Shown here in pieces: positions 16,880-20,678 of a stretch of 20,678 bases of DNA. This DNA comes from Prevotella sp. GTDB taxonomy: Bacteria; Bacteroidota; Bacteroidia; Bacteroidales; Bacteroidaceae. Position 1 is the first letter of the stretch. Every line of letters begins with the position of its first letter. The position numbers and the translations under genes were made by a program. The DNA lies in contig JAHHQW010000044.1 of the NCBI GenBank assembly GCA_020026195.1, positions 1-20,678 on the forward strand, read 5' to 3'. The notes under the pieces were generated by a model. The model searched no databases and had not been told where the DNA came from. It saw nothing but the letters and a program-made list of their open reading frames with translations.

Positions 16880-16924
16880 AAAAAATGATGGCGCAAGTTT
16901 ATAATACTTACGCCATCATTTTTT
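16880..16924. terminator. Strong bidirectional terminator-like hairpin
   Basis: AAAAAATGATGGCG (16880-16893) pairs perfectly with CGCCATCATTTTTT (16911-16924). After one C/A mismatch a further AAGT/ACTT pairing closes a seven-base loop. With an A run on one side and a T run on the other, it can stop transcription from either direction. From the minus side it would serve the membrane protein gene ending at 17129. From the plus side it follows the 38-codon open frame by 15 bases. Confidence 0.8.
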
Positions 16925-17128
16925 ATCTGTTATGACTTATAGTTATCGTCAAAAACTTTCCGACTTGCCATTCCACATATTCCTTCAACACCAAATCATG
17001 CAAGTTAATTCACTTGTCAGGAAACACCATATACGGCCCCTATATAAGTTTTGTGTTTACTGCATAAATTATAAACACTTGCAATAATGTCTCACTTCAA
17101 TATAGAAACAACCGGACTCACTCATCTG

Positions 17129-17731
17129 TTATTTCTTTCTGACAAAATAAGGCAGAACCATCGTTAAGAAAGCCACAGCGGCAATTACCAACATCTTATA
17201 TGGTCCGTCAACAATCATTGCAACAACCGCACCTACAGAACCTGAAAACAAGCCAATGGAGATAACAAACTTGTTACGCATAAGATATCCAGATATACTT
17301 ACGGCATATCCGAAAACAATTACCAAGAATGATATCAGGGCTGACTGAATAATACATGTATGTTCAGCAGGCAGCATATACGTTGCCAATAAAGTTGCCA
17401 CTGCCATTATGAAACAGAATACACCAAATATTTTGCCACTGAACTTAAAAACAGAGGTCGTATAACCTACCGGAAGTTTTTCCTCTTTTTTAAACATGAT
17501 ATGTTCTACAACGTCGCATAATGGCAGAGAAAGAAACCAGAGATAGTTCCAAACCGGTCCTCCAAAATGCTGCCACAAATGTCCTACAATCATAGCAGTA
17601 ACAGTGATGAAACCACCCCACAACAAGAAATGTTTTAAAACAGAATGCTCTAAGGCGTTACTGTCTTTTAAAAGAGTGTCTTCAATGAGCAGGCGACTCT
17701 CCTGTAGTGAAAATTTTGAATTGTTATCCAT
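17129..17731 (-). CDS. Six-helix membrane protein of unknown function
   Basis: No specific family is claimed. With the start chosen at 17731 the protein has 200 residues. It has a charged N-terminal helix (MDNNSKFSLQESRLLIEDTL), a first membrane helix with the LLWGGF pattern, a cytoplasmic-looking FKKEEKLP loop, and five more hydrophobic segments ending in a basic FVRKK tail. This layout (a short ES-containing helix, then a membrane helix with a WG motif) is one I associate with small Bacteroidota membrane proteins often found near winged-helix regulators. No such regulator is here. A longer in-frame reading to 17821 is rejected because a promoter box lies inside it. Confidence 0.75.
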   Translation of the reverse strand: MDNNSKFSLQESRLLIEDTLLKDSNALEHSVLKHFLLWGGFITVTAMIVGHLWQHFGGPVWNYLWFLSLPLCDVVEHIMFKKEEKLPVGYTTSVFKFSGKIFGVFCFIMAVATLLATYMLPAEHTCIIQSALISFLVIVFGYAVSISGYLMRNKFVISIGLFSGSVGAVVAMIVDGPYKMLVIAAVAFLTMVLPYFVRKK

Positions 17732-17766
17732 AAAAGTTGTGTTTATACTAATCAATACTACTAATG

Positions 17767-17798
17767 CAAATATAATTAAGTTTACAATATAAAACAAG
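17767..17798 (-). promoter_or_regulatory. Promoter of the membrane protein gene
   Basis: On the minus strand CTTG (17798-17795) is followed after 20 bases by TATATTTG (17774-17767), an exact -7 box. Transcription would start near 17760, about 29 bases before the ATG at 17731 and downstream of the alternative ATG at 17821, which decides the start codon. Confidence 0.7.
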
Positions 17799-17969
17799 TA
17801 ATATTGTAAATATATAAGCACGAATGCTAAATTATTGTAAAATAAAATCGTTTAAAAATAAACACCTGAAGAAGACGGACTGATGTATTTGTAATTCATT
17901 AAAAAGATTTTTATACGCGATACTCTAACTCTGTCAGACGGGAAGGCATGCAGAATCAAGACAAATAAA

Positions 17970-17997
17970 AAAGGTGTACGCAGCAGCGTACACCTTT
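17970..17997 (-). terminator. Terminator of kbl
   Basis: AAAGGTGTACGC at 17970-17981 pairs perfectly with GCGTACACCTTT at 17986-17997 around an AGCA loop. On the minus strand a T-rich run follows. It starts 26 bases past the kbl stop. Confidence 0.9.
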
Positions 17998-18023
17998 ATA
18001 TGATTGAAATATATTATTTCTAA

Positions 18024-19211
18024 TTATTTAAGAACACCAAGTTCCTTACCAACCTTGATGAATGCAGCGATACACTTGTCGAGGTGTGCTCTTGTGTGAC
18101 CTGCAGAAAGCTGAACGCGGATACGAGCTTCGTTCTTCGGAACAACCGGATAGTAGAAACCTGTTACGTAGATACCTTCGTCAAGCATCTTAGCAGCAAA
18201 CTTCTGGCTCAGAGGAGCATCGTACAGCATAACTGCACAAACGGCACTCTGTGTAGGCTTGATATCGAAACCTGCAGCGATCATCTTATCACGGAAGTAG
18301 TTAACATTCTCAACCAGACGGTCATGGAGTTCGTTGCTTTCTTCCAACATCTTGAATACTTCGAGAGAAGCACCGATGATACAGGGAGCGAGTGAGTTAG
18401 AGAACAAGTAAGGACGGCTGTGCTGACGGAGGAGGTCGATTACTTCTTTAGGACCTGTTGTGAAACCACCCATAGCGCCACCGAATGACTTACCGAGTGT
18501 ACCTGTGTAAACATCTACACGGCCGTATGTACCGCAGAGTTCGCTTACACCGTGACCTGTTGCACCTACAACACCTGCAGAGTGTGATTCATCAACCATT
18601 ACCATTGCATCGTACTTCTCAGCGAGGTCGCAGATTTCCTTCATAGGAGCTACGTTACCATCCATTGAGAATACACCATCAGTACAGATGAGGCGGAAAC
18701 GCTGTTCCTGAGCCTGCTTCAGGCATTCCTCAAGTTCTGCCATGTTGGCGTTAGCATAACGATAGCGCTTTGCCTTGCAAAGACGAACACCGTCGATGAT
18801 TGATGCGTGGTTCAGAGCGTCTGAGATGACTGCGTCCTGATCTGTAAGTAAAGAACCGAAGATACCGCCGTTTGCATCGAAACAAGCAGCATATAAGATA
18901 GTATCTTCTGTATGGAAGTACTTAGAAATAGCAGCTTCCAATTCCTTGTGTATATCCTGTGTTCCGCAGATAAAGCGAACTGAAGACATACCAAAACCAC
19001 GACGATCCATCATATCCTTAGATGCCTGGATCAGACGGGGATGGTTAGACAAGCCGAGATAGTTGTTTGCGCAGAAGTTGAGTACTTCCTTACCCTTTAC
19101 CTGGATTGCAGCTTCCTGCGGACTTTCAATAATTCTTTCTTCTTTGTAAAGACCTGCTTCTTTAATCTCGTTTAATGTTTTTACGAGATGCTCTTTCATT
19201 TTTCCGTACAT
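18024..19211 (-). CDS. kbl: Glycine C-acetyltransferase (2-amino-3-ketobutyrate CoA ligase)
   Basis: PLP enzyme that splits 2-amino-3-ketobutyrate with CoA into glycine and acetyl-CoA, the second step of threonine breakdown. With the start at 19211 it has 395 residues, aligning end to end with E. coli Kbl (398). Near-identical blocks include NFCANNYLGL, SVRFICGTQD, ISDALNHASIIDGVRLCKAK and RPYLFSNSLAP. The PLP lysine is K241 in TGTLGKSFGG, and D207 and H210 in VDESH complete the cofactor site. An in-frame ATG at 19241 would add ten unconserved residues and lies upstream of the likely transcription start. It diverges from the TDH gene, which makes its substrate. It could in principle act in the reverse, glycine-consuming direction. 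Confidence 0.95.
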   Translation of the reverse strand: MYGKMKEHLVKTLNEIKEAGLYKEERIIESPQEAAIQVKGKEVLNFCANNYLGLSNHPRLIQASKDMMDRRGFGMSSVRFICGTQDIHKELEAAISKYFHTEDTILYAACFDANGGIFGSLLTDQDAVISDALNHASIIDGVRLCKAKRYRYANANMAELEECLKQAQEQRFRLICTDGVFSMDGNVAPMKEICDLAEKYDAMVMVDESHSAGVVGATGHGVSELCGTYGRVDVYTGTLGKSFGGAMGGFTTGPKEVIDLLRQHSRPYLFSNSLAPCIIGASLEVFKMLEESNELHDRLVENVNYFRDKMIAAGFDIKPTQSAVCAVMLYDAPLSQKFAAKMLDEGIYVTGFYYPVVPKNEARIRVQLSAGHTRAHLDKCIAAFIKVGKELGVLK

Positions 19212-19238
19212 AACGATAGATTTTTTAGTTATCAAGTA

Positions 19239-19245
19239 CAAAATA
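19239..19245 (-). promoter_or_regulatory. Possible -7 box of kbl
   Basis: TATTTTG on the minus strand is one T short of TAnnTTTG. It would start transcription near 19232, about 20 bases before the preferred kbl ATG at 19211. No -33 box at normal spacing is seen, so the call is weak. Confidence 0.3.
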
Positions 19246-19298
19246 AACCATAATTTTCGACATTAAAGTCAATTCTCCATTCTTTTTTCAAACCTTCA

Positions 19299-19320
19299 TT
19301 TAATTTTAAGTAAATTTAAA
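19299..19320. repeat. 22-base imperfect palindrome in the kbl/TDH control region
   Basis: TTTAATTTTA (19299-19308) and TAAATTTAAA (19311-19320) are reverse complements at nine of ten positions, flanking a central AG. It lies in the middle of the 193-base gap between the divergent threonine-catabolism genes, so it is placed where an operator for a shared regulator would be. AT-rich composition makes a chance palindrome possible. Confidence 0.4.
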
Positions 19321-19404
19321 CCTTGTATTTCACTTTTGTAGGAAAAAAGTACGAATTTTGCATGCGAAATCAAAAAAGAAAAACCATATAATTCAATTAA
19401 TAAG

Positions 19405-20361
19405 ATGAAAAATATTCTGGTTATAGGTTCTACAGGACAGATTGGTTCAGAACTTACAAGAGAGTTGAGAAAACGTTATGGCAACGAACATGTAGTTGCA
19501 GGTTACATCATTGGCGCTGAGCCTACTGGCGATTTGAGAGACGCTGGTCCTAACGCTATTTGTGACGTAACAGACCCCAATGGTATTGCCGAAGTAGTAA
19601 AGAAGTACAACATCGACTGTATATACAACCTCGCAGCACTTCTTTCAGTTGTTGCAGAATCTAAGCCCCGTCTGGCTTGGAAGATTGGTATCGACGGACT
19701 CTGGAACATTCTCGAAGTTGCTCGTGAAAACAAATGTCAGGTATTCACACCTAGCTCTATTGGTTCATTCGGTCCTAACACACCTCATGACATGACTCCT
19801 CAGGACACAATTCAGCGTCCGGGTACCATTTATGGTGTTTCTAAGGTAACAACAGAGTTGCTCAGCGACTACTATCAGAAGAAGTACGGCGTTGATACAC
19901 GTTCAGTACGTTTCCCTGGTGTAATCTCTTACGTAACACTCCCCGGTGGCGGTACAACTGACTACGCTGTAGATATCTACTACTACGCTGTTCGCGGCGA
20001 GAAGTTTACATGTCCTATCAAGAAGGGTACATTCATGGATATGATCTATATGCCTGATACATTGAACGCTGCAATCTCTCTGATGGAAGCTGATCCTACA
20101 CGTCTTGTTCACCACAATGGTTTCAACATCGCTTCTATGAGCTTCGATCCTGAGATTATCTTCAACGAAATCAAGAAGATCAAGCCTGACTTCGAAATGG
20201 TTTATGACGTTGATCCTCTGAAGCAGAGCATCGCTGACAGCTGGCCAAACATGATGGACGACTCTTGCGCTCGTGCTGAATGGGATTGGAAACCTGAGTA
20301 TGACCTGACAGCCATGACAAAGGATATGATTGAGAAACTTACACTCAAACTGAACAAGTAA
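19405..20361 (+). CDS. L-threonine 3-dehydrogenase, short-chain (epimerase-fold) type
   Basis: NAD-dependent oxidation of L-threonine to 2-amino-3-ketobutyrate, the step before KBL. The 318 residues form an extended short-chain dehydrogenase. There is a nucleotide-binding GSTGQIGS at 8-15, PSSIGSFGP (116-124), and the catalytic Y143-x3-K147 in YGVSKV. The RFPGVISY and PGGGTTDYAVDIYY segments (about 168-193) are characteristic of the animal/Flavobacterium-type TDH rather than of UDP-sugar epimerases. This differs from the zinc-dependent Tdh of E. coli. The divergent kbl neighbour supports the assignment strongly. A GAATTTTG at 19353-19360 is a near-match -7 box. A terminator follows. Confidence 0.9.
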   Translation: MKNILVIGSTGQIGSELTRELRKRYGNEHVVAGYIIGAEPTGDLRDAGPNAICDVTDPNGIAEVVKKYNIDCIYNLAALLSVVAESKPRLAWKIGIDGLWNILEVARENKCQVFTPSSIGSFGPNTPHDMTPQDTIQRPGTIYGVSKVTTELLSDYYQKKYGVDTRSVRFPGVISYVTLPGGGTTDYAVDIYYYAVRGEKFTCPIKKGTFMDMIYMPDTLNAAISLMEADPTRLVHHNGFNIASMSFDPEIIFNEIKKIKPDFEMVYDVDPLKQSIADSWPNMMDDSCARAEWDWKPEYDLTAMTKDMIEKLTLKLNK

Positions 20362-20391
20362 ATCTAAAAGCACACATACTGCTTAACAAAT

Positions 20392-20424
20392 AAAAGACCG
20401 GTAACTTAGTTATCGGTCTTTTTT
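20392..20424 (+). terminator. Terminator of the TDH gene
   Basis: AAAAGACCGGTAAC (20392-20405) pairs with GTTATCGGTCTTTT (20409-20422), one G/T wobble included, around a TTA loop, followed by more T. It begins 31 bases after the stop. Confidence 0.9.
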
Positions 20425-20445
20425 ATTGTCCGTCTATTAAGTATT

Positions 20446-20474
20446 ATTCTTGTTTATGCATTGTTCACAAGAAT
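20446..20474. repeat. Inverted repeat ATTCTTGT/ACAAGAAT
   Basis: Exact eight-base arms at 20446-20453 and 20467-20474 with a 13-base loop, lying in the last 254 bases, where no convincing gene is visible. Function unknown. It may be an operator for whatever follows the window. Confidence 0.4.
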
Positions 20475-20678
20475 GTTTATAATAGAATTTGTTTGTTGTA
20501 TAATATTAATTCTGAATTTGCAAAGGAACATACTCATCCACTACCAATGATAATAAATACAGAATAAATATTGTCAGTTGGTTACAAGTTCTTATTCTTA
20601 GAATTCAGTATGTCTAAAAGAAATATAGGCTCAGTAGATAATCAATGGGGATAGCCATATAGCTTAGCGATTCTAAAA

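Larger units (their letters stand above)
16638..17128. other. Gene-poor stretch between secDF and the membrane protein gene
   Basis: No recognised gene is present in these 491 bases. They hold an alternating purine/pyrimidine tract (16676-16696), an 8-base inverted repeat (16681-16708), and a 38-codon plus-strand open frame with ATG (16748-16864). On the minus strand there is a 32-codon open frame (16740-16838) and an ATG-less open frame (16923-17009). A very strong hairpin (16880-16924) and a 7-base inverted repeat at 17053-17078 complete the set. None of the short frames has a clear promoter box or recognisable family. The segment could be a long 3' untranslated region, a small-RNA locus or a copy of a dispersed repeat. 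Confidence 0.5.

Noticed and set aside
16998..17087. 29-codon plus-strand open frame after the second hairpin
   Set aside because: No promoter, ribosome site, terminator or protein-like pattern.
17129..17821. Longer 230-residue version of the membrane protein starting at 17821
   Set aside because: The extra 30 residues come from AT-rich DNA that contains the exact -7 box at 17767-17774. The shorter start gives the expected charged N-terminus.
18024..19241. Kbl reading from the ATG at 19241
   Set aside because: The ten extra residues have no counterpart in E. coli Kbl, and the likely -7 box (19239-19245) overlaps that ATG.
20640..20678. GCCATATAGCTTAGCG near the right edge resembling a tRNA 5' end
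   Set aside because: The following bases do not form a D-arm and the sequence stops, so no tRNA can be supported.
1..20678. CRISPR arrays, insertion sequences, prophage or toxin-antitoxin pairs
   Set aside because: Read through on both strands, I saw no regularly spaced repeats, transposase motifs, phage genes or paired small toxin genes.

Overview
The window looks like a chromosomal core segment of a Bacteroidota member, most likely a Prevotella/Bacteroides-type Bacteroidales. This rests on several TAnnTTTG-type -7 promoter boxes with an upstream TTTG-like -33 box, a fused SecDF, the long insertion-bearing form of IspG, a rhomboid protease with a C-terminal tail typical of this phylum, and a short-chain-type threonine dehydrogenase. 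I see no phage, insertion sequence, CRISPR array, rRNA or complete tRNA gene.

Layout. Bases 1-62 hold the last codons of a plus-strand gene. From 223 to 10863 nine genes run on the minus strand in two tight blocks. The upstream block (10863 to 3734) is hypothetical protein, rpoN, PAP2-like membrane protein, purE, ispG and an ArnT/PMT-type glycosyltransferase, with spacings of -4 to 12 bases. The second block (3626 to 223) has its own promoter and holds a TsaC/YrdC-type protein, a ClC protein with two CBS domains, and fmt, closed by a terminator hairpin. An HU-family gene (11322 to 11047) stands alone with a clear promoter and a long-stem terminator. Diverging from it on the plus strand are a rhomboid protease and a membrane-anchored endonuclease/exonuclease/phosphatase protein, followed by secDF and its terminator. 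Next is a 551-base stretch without a recognised gene, with a strong second hairpin and unexplained short open frames. A minus-strand membrane protein follows. Last come divergent kbl (minus) and a TDH-type epimerase-fold gene (plus), each with a terminator, then 254 bases without a convincing gene.

How the genes work together. The minus block is mostly housekeeping: initiator tRNA formylation (fmt), tRNA t6A precursor synthesis (tsaC), isoprenoid precursor synthesis (ispG), purine synthesis (purE), envelope lipid or glycan metabolism (PAP2, glycosyltransferase) and sigma-54. SecDF powers protein export, and the rhomboid cleaves membrane proteins. TDH and KBL are consecutive steps converting threonine to glycine and acetyl-CoA, encoded divergently from a shared 193-base control region.

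I found no clearly new system. The best leads are the duplicated two-domain protein upstream of rpoN, an HU-family protein lacking the DNA-intercalating proline, a ClC protein lacking the internal proton glutamate, and the unexplained intergenic region after secDF.
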